A stretch of DNA of 64,000 nucleotides from Heterobilharzia americana (lineage: Eukaryota; Platyhelminthes; Trematoda; Strigeidida; Schistosomatidae). The DNA lies in NCBI GenBank assembly GCA_944470555.2, contig OX104127.1, positions 118,386,741-118,450,740 of the forward strand, given 5' to 3'. The notes under the pieces were generated by a model, which was given only the letters and a program-made list of their open reading frames with translations, was not told where the DNA came from and searched no databases. Shown here piece after piece: positions 34,189 to 47,995 of this stretch. The stretch's first letter is position 1. Each line of letters starts with the position of its first letter. Both the position numbers and the translations under genes were made by a program.

Positions 34189-35985
34189 AAGCAACAAATT
34201 TTCATATTAATACTTATAATAATGGACAAATTGTATTGAAAATCTGTTGATTGTGTCAATTATATTTGCATTTGTAATGCTTTTTGCAGTGAGCGGTAAT
34301 TTCATAAACTTGATTATCTGAATTTAACCTTATATTGTAGAATAAGTTGAACATTCGTGAAATCCCTGTGAGTTAGGAAAAGAAATTTCTGAGGTTTCGC
34401 TACCTCGTGGAAATCGTTTCTTCAGAGAATAAAACCTTTATAAGCTGTCAACTGTTGAAATAGTGGATGGTCACAATTCAGATCACGTAGTTCACATATG
34501 ATAATGATAATGGGCATAAATGTTTTCGTTATGTTGGTCAAAATGCGTTCAAACTTTTCTTTGTTATCTGCTATCAGTTTATAGTTCAAGGTGAAGATAA
34601 TAGTGTGTCCATATGTAGCTGGGTGTCAATATGTGAGAACAAACATAGTATTTTGGGTTTACTGTTCAGGTTGACCGATTAGCTAGGCCTTACTTTCGGT
34701 TGAGTGCATCAGGATCTAACATAATATAAAACGCTTCAGTTATCTATCTTTCTTTGTAGTTTGAAAATCCTTTCTAAAAAATTTGAATGTTCCCTATATA
34801 AGTTTGTGACTATGATATAAGGCATGAACCGAGATTCCCGACTTGATTAGTAAGTTTCCTAGTCCTACAAGATTATTTTGCGGCCGTTATGGGTAACCTC
34901 CATATACTTCAGTAGGAATGAGGATCTCGCAGAATGGTTCCCCAATATAATAGGAATCACAATCGAAACAGCCTAATGTGTGAAAATAAAAGGAATTTTA
35001 TTTTCTAAGTGGACTAAAGCTTTCCTGAGAGTGTTAGTTGTCCTCTAAAAGGCTTTAACTCAGTACTTTTTAAAACCTTTTTTAGCTCTTCAGTTACATC
35101 TTGGTGGAATGATAGAACTACCATCCTAATCAAGGAATCATCATTTGAATCTCCTCTTAAATCCTTCCGCTCATCTTTCTGAATCCTTTAAATGACATTC
35201 TTTAAGGTAGTTATTGAAATGTAATACATTTAATATGTCTTGTCTGTCATCTTCATTCGTGATGAGCTTTGTGGCTCTGCTGGACAAGTTCCAAGCAAGT
35301 GAAAGTTTAACACTGAGTGTATGTACTGAGTTGAAACCAATGATGATTGTTGCTTAAGTTGTTTTACAAGATTACATAGTCATTTACTACTAAATTCCTA
35401 ACAACTTATCTCCTAATAACAGTAGAAAAACTGCTTCTTAACAAACTATTTCGCAAAATAAGCCTTGGGCAGACTAGAAACAAATTACATCTTTTGAAAT
35501 GAAATAAATATTCTAATAAATTTCAAACATTCTAGGCCATATAAAAATAAGATTTCCAAATGTAATTTAATAAAATATTCGGTTATTTCAAATAAGTTTA
35601 TAAGTTCATCAAGGTAAAAACTCAAACAAAATGAATTAAATTAGGATCATTTTTCTAAATGGTTTACAAATTTCACAAACTTAGTTCATTAATTGAACTT
35701 GAACGAGGTAATAAGCAAAAGATTGAGTCAGTTTATTTCAAGAAATATTCTTCATCTGCACACAGTCTGATTATATAGCGAATCAGTGTGTAAAAATGGT
35801 CAATATTTCACAGGAAAAGTTTTAAGATATCCGTTAGTATTTCGGAAGATCAGAATAATCATTTGACGTCCTAGAAACAAGGAAAGCTAAAATAATAAAG
35901 TCAACTCAAACTACATGCATGTTTTATAAGGGAGGGCAAATAACTCTCTGACGTACCATACTAATTTAACTACAAGTAGATATAA
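34189..35985. other. AT-rich stretch, no gene seen
   Basis: No supported gene or repeat. Confidence 0.55.
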
Positions 35986-35989
35986 TTTA

Positions 35990-36048
35990 GTTGGTTGTAG
36001 CTAGCAGAAGAATCCAGGACGCGCGTTTCATCCTATTTGGGATATAGT
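35990..36048 (-). mobile_element. Sm-alpha-like SINE fragment (family B) copy 4
   Basis: Minus strand reads ATCCCAAATAGGATGAAACG then CGCGTCCTGGATTCTTC. This is the 3' half of the Sm-alpha hammerhead (stem II, GAAAC, GCGCGTC cleavage site, helix I strand) without the CTGA box. Confidence 0.7.
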
Positions 36049-36392
36049 TACATAAACATGTTAAAATATTACCTAAATAAAATTATGAGCAGGTGAAATT
36101 AATAATCGTAATAATGAGAGGTCCATAAATAATAAAGCTATATTCATAACCTCGCCTGGTTAACTAGTTCACTAGTTACTAGCCGATTCTAAGCCCACAT
36201 AAAGAGGGAAGGTTAGGCATAGGGCTAGCAACCCTACACCGTAAAACAAATCTTACCGCTAAACAAACTTCAAAGCACAAACTAAATATAAAAAATGAAA
36301 ACAAACTTATTCCTCACTGGAATCGGAGAGGCGAAATGACGCCAGTTGGTGAAAGCCTTCGAGAAGCCAGTTGGCCGATGTGTCTTCTCTCA

Positions 36393-37181
36393 ATGAAAGC
36401 GAAAGTAAACGTGGGGACATGGAATGTCCGCACCATGTTTGAACCCAGTAAGGCAGCCCAGATTGCAAAGGAGATGAGAAGGTATCACATCGAAGTGCTT
36501 GGGATTTGCGAAAGCAGATGGAATGGGAGTGGACTCTCCAAACTGTCAACTGGATAATCAATAATCTACTCCGACATTGTCACCCAGGCGACAACCACGA
36601 GCACACTGAGTTTTGGAGTGGCTATCATGAAGTCCCCAAGAGCATCGAAGGCTTTCATGCAGTGGGAACCAATCTCCACATGCAGGATCATGACAGCAAG
36701 ATTCAACTCAAAAGGAAGGAAACTCACAATCATACAATACTACACAACGCACCTACAAATAATGCAGAGCAAGAGGAAAAGGAGGAATTCTACAGACAAC
36801 TTCAATCAACACTGGACAAGACGTCAGTTGGCGATATCAAAATTCATTCTACTGGGCGACATGAATGCCAAACTGGGAAGGGACAACACAGGGAGAGAAC
36901 TAACCATGGGTCGAGAAGCACTCGGTGAGGTGATGAATGAGAATGGAGAATTGTTTGCAGAATTCTGTGCATTCAACGATTTGGTAATTGGAGGCAGTGT
37001 GTTCAGGCACAAAGATATCCACAAAGCGACATGGATTTGTTTTCACCAGACACCAACACACACTAAAAATCAGATCCACTTCATCCCAACCTCAAGAAAG
37101 TGGAGACGCAGCCTACTTAACACAAGGTCAAGAAGAGGAGCAGATGTAGGTTCAGACCACTATCTAGTGCAAGGAACTTAA
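36393..37181 (+). pseudogene. AP-endonuclease domain of RTE copy G (frameshifted)
   Basis: Starts MKAKVNVGTWNVRTMF and IAKEMRRYHIEVLGICESRW (36,393-36,557), with the catalytic asparagine and ESRW glutamate present. After a frameshift it continues through KLTIIQYY, ILLGDMNAKLGRDNTGRE (about 36,850-36,905), NGELFAEFCAFNDLVIGG and KATWICF, and ends RSRRGADVGSDHYLVQGT at 37,181. The GDMNAK and SDH motifs of this endonuclease superfamily are intact. At least two frameshifts separate the parts. Confidence 0.8.
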
Positions 37182-37479
37182 CTTCCAAATCAAGTTGAAA
37201 GCCTTCAAGGAAGCTGGTGATAGACCTCAATTCAAGTACAACACTCGGAAACTGAAGGATGAAACTACAAAGGAAATCTTCACGTCAGTCAGCCATCAAG
37301 ACAGAATGGGAGATATCCAACAACATCACTGAAGAAACCTGTGTGGAAGAACACTGGAAGTCTTTGAAAGCTATGTGAAAAGAAAGAAACCTGCATAACC
37401 GTATTAGGAAGGAGGAAGAAAGAAGACAAGGAATGGATCTCGACGGATACCTGGAAGCTGATAGAGCAGGGAGAAGAGG

Positions 37480-38720
37480 ATGGTGAAACAGAAGATAAAC
37501 CAGTGCAAGGACGCTCAACGACAAGAGGAACTGAGCACAATGTATAAAACACTGGACAAAGAAGTGAAGAAGAGTGTGTGCAGAGACAAAAGACACTTCT
37601 ACGAAACATTGGCAAGTGAGGCAGAACAGGCTGCCGGCTGGTAGGATGGACCTGACAACATTGTATAGAATAATCAGGTTACTGACTGCCTGGTAGGGAA
37701 GAGATCAACACAGATGAAACCAATCAAAGATGATGACGGAAATCTAATTACGAAAGAAGAGAAACAAAGGAAACAATGGGCTGACCACTTCAAGAAGCTC
37801 TTGAATCAACCACCACCACCACCACCATCTGCACTTCGTCCAGAAATATCGCCTGCAGCCGCTGAATTACAAGTGAACATAAATCCTCCAACGAAAATGG
37901 AAGTCCTGAACGCCATAAAGCTACTGAAATGTGGGAAAGCAGCAGGACCAGATGGAATCCCACAAATGAAGCACTGAGAACAGACACAGAGACAACAGCA
38001 GACACGCTGACACCACTATTGCAGAAGATGTGGAAGGAAGAGAAGGTACCTGCCCATTGATTGGAAGAAGGGTTACCTTGTCAAACTGCCGAAGAAGGGA
38101 GGCCTCAGTGTTTGCAAGAACTGGCGAGGAATCACTCTCCTGTCCACCCAATGCAAGGAAAATATTAAGCCGCATCATCCTGGAGAGGCTTAAAGATGCA
38201 CTGGATTCAAAACTACGACCGGAACAGGCAGGCTTCAGGAAGTACAAATCATGTGCAGACCAAATTGCAACGCTACACTACGCATCATCATAGAACAGAG
38301 CATAGAATGGCAATCAGCTCTCTACCTCAACTTCATCGACTTTGAGAAGGCCTTTGACAGCGTCGACCGAGAGGTAATTTGGCAGTTGCTTCAACACTAG
38401 GGAATACCGCAAACCTTTATCAACCTCATTCATCAACTATATGAAGACGCCACATACCAGCCAAGTAATTCACAATGGGAAGCTCAGTGATGCTTTTGAA
38501 GTGAGGACAGGAGGGAGTAAAACAAGGTTGCCTACTATCCCCCATGATATTCCTGATTGTGGTTGACTGGATCATGCAGCAAACAGTGGGCAGCGAGAAG
38601 AGGGGGTACACTGGACTGCAGAAAAGAACCTAGAAGACTTGGATTTCGCCGATGACTTGCGCCTGATGTCACATAAACTTGAAGATCTACAGGCGAAAAC
38701 TAACAAGTTGGTAGAAGAGG
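37480..38720 (+). pseudogene. Linker and reverse transcriptase of RTE copy G (frameshifted)
   Basis: The frame at 37,714-37,977 encodes MKPIKDDDGNLITKEEKQRK and AIKLLKCGKAAGPDGIPQ, the RT entry motif. Shifted frames follow with TPLLQKMWKEEKVP, a VCKNWRGIT-type motif, ILSRIILERLKDALDSKL, and then EQAGFRKYKSCADQIATLHY. The FADD box occurs as LDFADDLRLMS near 38,637-38,668. Stops and frameshifts inactivate it. The FADD aspartates are intact, unlike copies C and D. Confidence 0.8.
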
Positions 38721-38745
38721 CGAGGCAGCGAAGACGGGACTTCAG

Positions 38746-39330
38746 GTGAATATAGAGAAGACAGAGGTGATGAAGATACCGCACCAACAACTCCAACAAC
38801 AACAACAAACTCCAAGCACCATCAACGGGAGAAACTTGAAGGAAGTAACCTCCTTCACTTATCTAGGAAGCCCTGTTTCAACTACAGGTGGGACGGACGA
38901 GGATGTCAAAGTCAGAATCGGAAAAGCAAGAGAGGAATTCATTAGCCTGAAACCAGTGTGGAGATCTGCTTCACTGCACTCAGCATGTGGAACAAGATCC
39001 GGATTTTCAACACCAACGTCAAGTCAGTGCTTCTGTATGGTTGAGAGACTTGGTGCGTTACGAAAGGGATTTCCAATAAATTACAGATATTCATCAACAA
39101 CTGCTTACACTCGCTACTGAAGATCAGATGGTCAGAAAGAATAAACAACAAGGAGCTCTGGGAACGAACCAACCAAGAACCTATCACTGAACAAATATGC
39201 AGGAGGAAGTGGAGATGGATTGGGCATACACTGAGAAGGCCGACTGGGGATATCACGCGTCAGGCCAGTTGCTCGAGTGGAATCCCCATTGGAAATGACG
39301 AGTTGGACGTCCGAGGGTGACATGGAGGAG
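38746..39330 (+). pseudogene. C-terminal domain of RTE copy G
   Basis: The frame at 38,746-39,120 begins MNIEKTEVMKIPHQQLQQ and includes GRNLKEVTSFTYLGSPVSTT and KAREEFISLKPVWRSA. Further on, in other frames, come RRKWRWIGHTLRRPTG-like residues. This post-RT basic domain is shared by all copies. Confidence 0.75.
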
Positions 39331-39478
39331 GTCGTGCAAGGAAGAAATGAGAGCTTGTGGGCTGTCGTGGAGCGAGGTTCAAAAGATCTCAGGGAACAGA
39401 GGTCACCGGAGACGTGCTACTGAATCCCTATGTTCCACTAGGAACCCAAGGGACTAATAAAAATAATAATAATAATAA

Positions 39479-42391
39479 GGATCAATGTAAAAAAAGAGGG
39501 ATTTAAATCTTCAGAGAAGTAAGAAAATAGGTATTTGGGTTAAAACTTAAATACTACTGAGACAATAATGAATTAGTAGCTGTTTCGGTTTCTCACATAA
39601 TTTTATTCGAATCACCTGAATGACAGCTGTTGTAAATAACTCAAAAAAGCAAAAAAAGCCCCTGGATTGTTCATTTTCTGAAAAAATTTGGATGTATTGA
39701 CCTGGCTGCTTGTTTGAACTAAGTGAAGTTCTATCACCCTCATAAACGAGCTTGAATTTCTGAAACTTACATCCTTGAGCACATGTACACTGTGGTAGAC
39801 TTCCATATCTCCATTCTCCATATACACTTGTTTTTGCACATTCATGGCTTTAGTTAACAACAATGAGCAGTAGGTCTTAATTTTACCGTGTAAACAGACA
39901 CACTTTGGTACAACGAGACAAGTTTCATAGTTTAAAATGGCCTATTTATCATCAGTGTGCTCAAACTTGGATTTGAAGCCCATCACCTATCTATTTTGAG
40001 GTTCCAACATACTTAAGACACTATAGAATATCTGAAGCTCCTTATTTTTTTAATTTGTTCCAAATTTGTTGATAAGAATATAAAAAACATAATAGCAAAG
40101 TGAAGAGAATCCATTTTGAGAGCATACTTTTTGTATCTTTCTTGATACTTGGGAACGAATGGAACATTATCGTTCCAACTCTTCTCTTAAAAAACCAGAT
40201 GTGTAACAAGGATATCATGCCTTCAACCTTTTCAGCTAGTTCGTTTTGAAGATTCCTTCAGTATTTTGGCACATTTTACACACGCACTGTTACGTTAAAC
40301 AGGATATTTAAGGGAACTATTTGGGATCCAAGTTCTAGAAATAAAATGGCTATATTATTCTTAGTATAATTTCAAGCATTTCTTTTATAATTAACCTAAG
40401 ATTTTTCTAGGAAAATGAAAGACATGCAGATACTGGTGATTGAACAGCCTGAAATCAGTCACTTAAATAGTAATCTTACGTCAGCAAAAATGTACTATTA
40501 CTCACCTTTATCAGATGATATGTAGTGCAGATCATTATTCGGAAAAAACAAACTACTCTGTAAATGATCTTAAGTAGTGAACTACCCAGGATAGAAAAAG
40601 AAGACAAGAATCCACTATAGCATATTAGATGTAGCCAATTTAGAAGTTTAATAAGTTTTCTAATTCCTGTACTTCGACATTAGTGAAAATCAGGTGCTAA
40701 AATCAGTAGCTGCACTGCATGGTCTGAGAAATTGATTAGCCTTCGGTTGAGTCTTCATACAATAATCCCTCTACTAATACAATAAATGGTAGGTGATGGA
40801 AGTCAGTTAGCAGAAACCCCTGCTAGGACTGAATTCCACGCTTTTAGCCATTAAACAAAAAGGCGGATCTGCTATCATGAAGACAATGATTTCCTTTCGA
40901 TGAATCAAACCTGTTTCATTCAGCGCTGAATTCAATGAATTAATCACAGGGCTATTAAGGCCAAAACAATATGTTCAAAGGAACAAACGCTTTGCTTCAT
41001 CAATCACTTAAACATATTCATACTACTTGTAGATACTCAGCTGAGTTACTCGTCACAAACTTTTTATGCCTTCGGTAGATGCCACGATGCTTGAGTTTAT
41101 CTTTTCATTTAGTCCAAATGAAGCCTACAATAAATATTGAATGCTTATCATCCTGACTGATTTTTTCGCATACTTATACGATGAAAACAGATTTTCTACA
41201 CACGTTTTTATTTCTATTAAGATTAAAAGGTTGAGATCCAGTGTCAGCTTTCAATAAAGTATTTCGAAAAACCAGCAACACACAATTCATTATCTGCCAA
41301 CCAAACAACCCCACAAAACATGATCAGAGTAATCAACCGCTTGACAATCGTATTCTATATAGTAAACAAGGTGATTATTCAGAGCTGTCTTCATAGATTA
41401 CTTTAAATCTTACAATAGTGGAGGGCATTTCAAAGATGTATACCGGACGAACACTATTTTAACTTTAAAAATGATAAATGATTTAATTAACCTTCGTTCC
41501 ATACATCTGAAATGCTTCCTTTGACCTAAATTGTTTATTCGACTTCAAAGTTTCTGTGAACAACATCTTACTGGCTGTTGGTTTAAATATGTAATTTCTT
41601 TAAATAAACTGATTTTGAACCTTATTACAATAAGCTTAAACAGTTTCCACCCAAAAGTAGTGAATTCCCCTTGATTTTATGATAATGATTTATCACTTTG
41701 AAGACAAATAAAAACCTGAATAGTGTAGTTTAATAATTTTGCATAACGAAAATACCACGTGAACGTCAGTATCAATGTGGTTATTTGTAAGTGTGTAAAT
41801 ATTGAGGTAGTAGTAGTTGTGATATAGATCGTTAACCACTGACAGGTTCTTATACCACACTATGAGTCACGCCTGTTGAGATAGCGTAAGTCATATCACC
41901 TACCTTCTTAAACATTATCTGACTGAATAGGGCTGAATATCAATGACCCACTTTCAGATAAGTGAATGCTATGATCAATTAGAAGTATTCTGACGAAATG
42001 AAATCGTAAACCAGAAAGCAATTCTATCAATTACTTCAATATATCTTAAAATTTTCATATTTGTTTACAACCACTACATTTCGAAATTCACCATATTTCA
42101 TTCTTTAAATATCAGCACATTTATTTCGTATCTAGACGCAAACCAAAGGGAATAACAATGTTGAAAATTTTGTTTTGACAACAAAAGCAGATATCTGAAG
42201 AAAAGGTTACAGTTTTATGAGTGTTTCTTACTGGGCAAAGTAAACTAGTAATCAACAAAGTTACTGACATAATTAAAGGTATTGTGCTGTAGATTTGCAA
42301 CATCCAGTTAATTAGAATTCTTGAAATAATGAAGAAGTACAAACTGAAGCTGTTTACTGTAAAGGTAAGTTAACAGGATTTATAACCCAGT
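39479..42391. other. 2.9 kb AT-rich DNA, no gene seen
   Basis: No supported gene. The frame at 39,612-39,863 is unrecognised. Confidence 0.5.
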
Positions 42392-42404
42392 TAACTGTAC
42401 ACTG

Positions 42405-43184
42405 AAGCAGCGAAAACGGGACTTCAAGTGAATATATAGAAGACATAGGTGATGATGATACCCAGCCAACACCACCAACCACAACAAGCACGAATCACCA
42501 TCAACAGGAGAAACCTAAAGGGAATAGTCTGTTTCACCGACCTGGGCGAGGCAGCTTCGTTTCAACTGCAGGCAGCGGCACAGATGAGGACACCGAAGCC
42601 AGGATCGGGAAAGCGAGACAGGCCTTCCTTAACCTGAAACCGGTGTCGAAGTCTTCTGCACTCAGCACAAAGCATGAACAAGATCTGAATTTTCAACACT
42701 GATGTCAGTCGATTCCGTGTTTCTGCATGGTTTCAGAAACTTGGCGCATTAGGAAAAGCATTTCCAATAAACTACAGACATACACCACATCAACAGCTGC
42801 CGCCTACACGCATTCGATACTGAAGACAAGATGGGCAGAAAGAATAAGCAACAAGGAACTCACTCTGGCAACGAACCAACCAAGAACCCATCGCCCAACA
42901 AATATGCAGAAGAAAGTGGAGATGGGTTGGATTGGCATACACTGAGAAGGCCGACTGGGGACATCACGTGCCAGGCCAGGCCGTCGAGTGGAATCCAAAA
43001 AAGGAAACGACGATTTGGACGTCTGAGGTGAGGATGACATGGAGAAGATGATGTGAGAAAGAAATGGAAGCTTGTGGGCAGTCGTGGCGACAGATTCAAA
43101 AGACAGCGGAGAACGGAGTGCAATGGAGACGTTCAACTGAAGCCGTATGTTCCACTAGGAACCTAAGGGAAAAAGTAATCATAA
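42405..43184 (+). mobile_element. RTE-like retrotransposon copy H, 5'-truncated, with target-site duplication
   Basis: Contains only the post-RT domain and 3' UTR, from AAGCAGCGAAAACGGGACTT to TTCCACTAGGAACCTAAGGG plus a short tail. It is flanked by perfect 13-bp direct repeats TAACTGTACACTG at 42,392-42,404 and 43,185-43,197. This fixes both element borders and shows target-primed insertion with 5' truncation. Sequence is diverged from copies C to I, so it may be another subfamily. Confidence 0.88.
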
Positions 43185-43197
43185 TAACTGTACACTG

Positions 43198-45357
43198 GGC
43201 TGATGGTCGACCAAACAATATCTAATCAACAAAACTAAACTGCAAAACAACGGACGGAATATATTTCCGATAATATGCAGACTCAATAATCAAAAACGAC
43301 ATAAAACTACAAGAGAGAATTATAGGTTAATTAAAAAGGTGACTGGGGTAAAATTGTTGTCAAATGACCTTCAAGTAACAAGTTAATAGCTAGCCAATAA
43401 ATTTCTATCGACAAATTCAGACTGCATTTTAATCCACCCTAACAAACTCTAATACTTGTTTTATTTTATGAATAGCTGTTGTAGTAGTTTCGAATATTTG
43501 GAGTTCGATCTTGTCAAAAATAGTCAAGATCTGGATATCATAGCTCACCAAGTTGCTCAGTTCAGATTTTACAAGTATCTATTTACATAATATGTAATAT
43601 ATTTTTTACCATCAAATTATTGTCTACTCTCTTCTGTTTCATGCAAAACAATCTTTATGGAAATAGTTTGAGAACATTAACCACAAAATTCTTTTATCTC
43701 TGTACTTACCGGCAGATGATTCTAATTTATTAGGCTTATCAAGTATTGGTAAAATTGCATAATAATTCATGCAAATGTCTAGGATAATTAAATTAAAGAA
43801 TGAGTATTACGGTTAATGTGGTACTATGTATCAACATCGAACAACCGATTTAAAGTAATGAACAGCCAAAACAGGTAACTTTTTTATCGGTCAATTACTT
43901 TCCTTGACTAAATCTAATAGTCCATATATTTTTTTATCATTTCATACTGAATACCATAGGTAAATTTTTATACACATGTACTCAGGACTATGTAGCACTG
44001 TATAAGGTATACGCTACTGAAGATTAACTTCAGCTAAATAATAGCAGAAATAGGTGGTATGATTTAGAATGCGATTTAGAATGTATACATCTAGTTGAGT
44101 AATTTTTACAATAAAAAAAACTGTCTACATGTTACCTTACCAGCTAATTGAGTAACACTCACAAAAATGAGGTTTAGTGTGGTCCTAAATCACTTGTTTA
44201 ATAAAATTATATCCAAACGTAGGACTAATCAGGTAGTGCAACACTGATAAAACCAAAGCGAACGACTAAATCATAATCATTCTGATCCTAAGCAGTATGA
44301 AATCGTTTCTATTGTATAGTAGAATTTAAATGTTATAGAAACATTTGACGAAGGTCAAAATGTAATAAATAACAGAAATTTCATCATCAAAAGTTGTAGC
44401 AAAATCAGTTTAACTTGGTATTATTCTATCTCTCAGAAGCTGCTTTCGTTGGAAGACTTTCTTTCATCATTCGAGGTGAACCAATGAACTAAACATCATC
44501 TTAACTGCATTAATCGCCGTTTACAATAAACACACATTCTTCATGGTAAAAGTCGTTTAAAACATCTACCGGTACTAAAAAATTTCAACTATTATCATTA
44601 CCACTATTATCCAAGTTAACTGTGAACAGTCACAGTGGTGTTATTTGTGCTGAGTGAAAATGAAATGGAAATCAACGTGGCATAAGAATTACAACTTACA
44701 GCCTGCAGTATCTGTATGATTCTCTTATACTTTAAGCAAGTATAGTTCACAGCTGAGTCTCGTAGATAAAAAGATAAAACCCAAACACAGTAACTCGTCG
44801 ATCACTCGTCTGGAACACCTTATGACCTGAGTTTACGTTTAACCTTTATTCACACAACGCATCAATAAAAAGTTTCTTCAAATATTAGCTATCTTAAATA
44901 CAAAACTTACAAACAGCAGGAAACTTATCCTCTAAAATATAGACTTCATTCAGCTTACACAGTCTATCTGATAATTGAGAACGAAAACATACACAGAAGA
45001 CATCCTTACAAAAGCTAAGAAAAACCCTCTCAACTGCACACAAAATAAAACATGGTCAGCATCAGACTCCTGAACCTCAGGTACTAAAGATTCCGCTACG
45101 CAATCCAAGGAATATCGTCAAGGAAACTGCAATCAATAAACATAAAACTGCCATTGAATGATCAATCAAAAGGAATAATTATACAATGAAGCGGTAAAAA
45201 GTCGAAAACCATGAAAGTTAGTCCTCATAGATGGAAAGAAAATACATCCGTAAAAACAAAAAACTATAATGGTTTCTTCACACAAAAAGCACAGACTACC
45301 AAGAAGAAAATATAAATAGGTCCTCATCATCAGCTTATTAGCTGTTATGTATGAGCA
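43198..45357. other. 2.1 kb AT-rich DNA, no gene seen
   Basis: No supported feature. Confidence 0.55.
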
Positions 45358-46344
45358 AGAAATCACTTTAATTCCAATAGAATATTCCTTCATCTTCTAT
45401 CATCACTCCTTTCCACCACCTATTATTTCGCAATAACTAATTATATTCACAAGTACGAATAAGGATTACCAACTGATCCGTTGCCTAAATTAAATTCAAA
45501 CTGATCACAATTTCGTCAAGCAGTAGAGTCACACACTCATTGTTATTCCTTTACACATTCTATTACTAATGAAATTCAATTATTCGGTAGGTGAGATTCA
45601 CGTGTGTTCACTTTCATCCATTACAGTTAATAGGATTTATCCACATTGCTTCAGTCAACAAACAAGCGTACACTACTTCATTAGTGAGGTAAGTGCACAA
45701 GATGAAAACTAACAGAAGTTTATAGCCTGAGCCATGAACTAAACCAGACAATTCATCATCAGAAGTAGAAATTTCAGTTATCTCATCAAAGAGATCAAGG
45801 TGTGCACCTCCACTAACATTCATCAACCAGATTATCCTATGAAGTCGATAGTTGACTCCACTCACAAACACACAAAACATACGAGTTAGGTGGATATCTA
45901 GTTACAATATCATGTCGTATTAACAATTGCTCAAGGCCTAGTACAATTGATCCCCTTAATTCGAAACAGAGACTATATGATAGACAATTAGAGGAGGGAG
46001 AGAAAATGATCATTTTCCATGTGATGAATCTCCGTGCAAATATGCCGGTTGGTATGAAGCTTGAAATAGTCAAAATGGCCTCACCAATGAACATGAACTC
46101 AATGATGAAAGCAGAGTCTCGACTGAATGAGTCATGCTGCAGGTATGGTTATGTCTAATTTGCACAATGTTCAAATTCCAGAATATCTGAATAAGGAACT
46201 TATGCAAGCTGGGGAGACATCATTACCTAATACTTAAGTATCTTTTGGAGTTTATTAAACAGTTTGTGATGACTCATAAGAGGGAGGGAGACCTAGAGTG
46301 CATGAAAATTAGTGATAATTGTAGTATGTGGAATCCAGACTCTA
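45358..46344 (-). repeat. 987-bp inverted duplication, left arm
   Basis: The reverse complement of this segment matches 53,210-54,196 nearly perfectly and at equal length; both 85- and 88-codon frames inside are identical in the two arms. The arms stop abruptly (AGAAATCA at 45,358 and GACTCTA at 46,344). No terminal inverted repeats of its own and no known element are seen. The overlapping frames (46,094-45,837 and 45,880-45,614) have no recognisable domain. Confidence 0.9.
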
Positions 46345-46960
46345 TAGTGTTATCATAAAAATAGTGGAGAGCTTAAATTAAGGGAAATGTAAAATGGCAA
46401 AACTCACTAAAATAATTAGTGTTCAGATGAACTTTACGGTCACCTTGCATGCTCCAAATCACAGAAGCACTATAACTTGGTATAGAAGGACAGTTCTAAA
46501 AATTGTTATGGCTTGTTGAATCTGAGGTTTTGTTACACCTACTATATGTTACACGATAGATTCATTATATGTTCGAGATATGTTAAAACTTTAATGTCAT
46601 TCACGCGATAGGCTGAAAAACTACTAGACAACATATACAGAACTTGAAAGTCATGTGGCTTCCTCGAAACGTCATCAGGGTAACAATATTGTCTGTCTGC
46701 TCGTATAAATTAAACAGTCCAACATACATGCATTCATTAGTATATATATGTGCACCTGTATGATCATAATTTTTCAGTGAGACTGAAAATATATAATACA
46801 TTGATTTCACGGCTGAACATTCACCAAATATCTTGGGATCTGAGACTTCTTGCGCACCCCATCAACTGAAATGGAAGAGTGCTTATTAGCTTTATGGTGA
46901 GTATAAGTAACTAGTATTTGTATTAATTTTGGTGATATCGAAAGATATCCATTATGAAAG
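46345..46960. other. AT-rich stretch, no gene seen
   Basis: Nothing recognised. Confidence 0.5.
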
Positions 46961-46964
46961 CAAT

Positions 46965-47110
46965 GACTAAGATGACTCAGATGTCGATTACATAATGCTG
47001 CTGAGTTTGAAGAGATAGTTTCTGGGTTTCAGTCTCAGTGAGAAAGAAACTGAAAACTTGGGGGCCGGTTTAACACCCTCTCAAATAGGATCCCACAGCT
47101 AGCCATTAAT
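46965..47110 (+). mobile_element. Sm-alpha-like SINE (family B) copy 5, very degenerate
   Basis: GATGACTCAGATGTCGATTA (A-box area) and TTCTGGGTTTCAGTCTCAGT (B-box area) align with the promoter part of B3. The hammerhead part is no longer recognisable, apart from a possible CTCAAATAGGATC. Confidence 0.45.
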
Positions 47111-47984
47111 CATTATCCTTATAGAAGTGAAAATACCATCGGTACTGAGGCATCCGCACAGAAGTCTGAGTGCCAACAGTAGTCAATCGATTGTGTCTAA
47201 TCAGCAATGGGAAAAATGATATATAAATCAGATCAATGTTATGCTTTAGTAATAAGTGCCAATACTGTTTTTGAATGCCGGAATTACGCAAAGATGTGTC
47301 CACGGTGCAGTTTCTTCATTGTAATCTAGAGAGGAAATAGCATATTCCTACGTAGTTTACAGCTTTAAAGCTCTACAATTGGCAGTCCAGTTAATCAATC
47401 ATAAAACTATCTAAAAAGCTTCTTCATCTCTACTGTCTTACAACACTGCTTTCAAGTCAATCTTGAACGTTCCCCTATAATCACCTCAATGTCAACTTTA
47501 AAAGTATATTGGTCTTCATTTCAAAAGTTGACACTGAGTTAGTTGAGGTTGTATAAAAAGTGAACACAGTGGAAGGGAATACATTACATGATTCATATTC
47601 TTCAAACCTCAGTGTTCTAGGAAACAAAATGCATGAACTTGTTAACTAAGTACACGTACCTATTACATATAAGAAAGTAAATCAGATAAAGAAATACAAA
47701 GACAAATTTTTCACAGATTAAGTGAAACTAGCAAACGCTAAAAAACATATGTCCACTGATGTAAACAGGATGTTTTAAAAGTTACATACATCGATGTGAA
47801 AAAAAGAATGTAGTTAGATGATACGTCTCGCAAAAGCATATTGTTACAAGTAAAAACTACATGGTAGTGGAGTGGATAAAAGAACATAAGCTCTTCTATT
47901 CTACAAATTAAAACAAGAAGCATAAAAAGTAAATTTGTAGGTGATTACAACAATTTAATAAAGAAAAACTACTGAAAAAATTTG
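47111..47984. other. AT-rich stretch, no gene seen
   Basis: Nothing recognised. Confidence 0.5.
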
Positions 47985-47995
47985 TTTCCCGAAAC

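Larger units (their letters stand above)
36149..39478 (+). mobile_element. RTE-like non-LTR retrotransposon copy G (subfamily I), most complete
   Basis: Full-length by comparison: 5' end CCTCGCCTGGTTAACTAG at 36,149; leader with GAGGGAAGGTTAGG and GCTAGCAACCCTACACCG; coding region from the ATG at 36,393; 3' UTR TGTTCCACTAGGAACCC; and an AATAAT-type tail at 39,455-39,478. Domains in order are AP-endonuclease, a linker rich in charged residues, RT with FADD, and a basic C-terminal domain. Frameshifts and stops occur throughout, so it is not autonomous, but it is the best guide to the family. The short AT-rich 3' repeat tail and the GTWNVRTM endonuclease start suggest the RTE clade. Clade placement is inferred from motifs, not from a tree. 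Confidence 0.88.

Noticed and set aside
37285..37615. Minus-strand frames of 103 and 108 codons repeated exactly at 48,890-49,220
   Set aside because: Antisense shadows of the RTE linker in copies G and I. The identity comes from the mosaic tract.
40780..40870. Family A SINE remnant (CTGCTAGGACTGAATTCCAC)
   Set aside because: Too short and diverged to align beyond a few bases with other copies.
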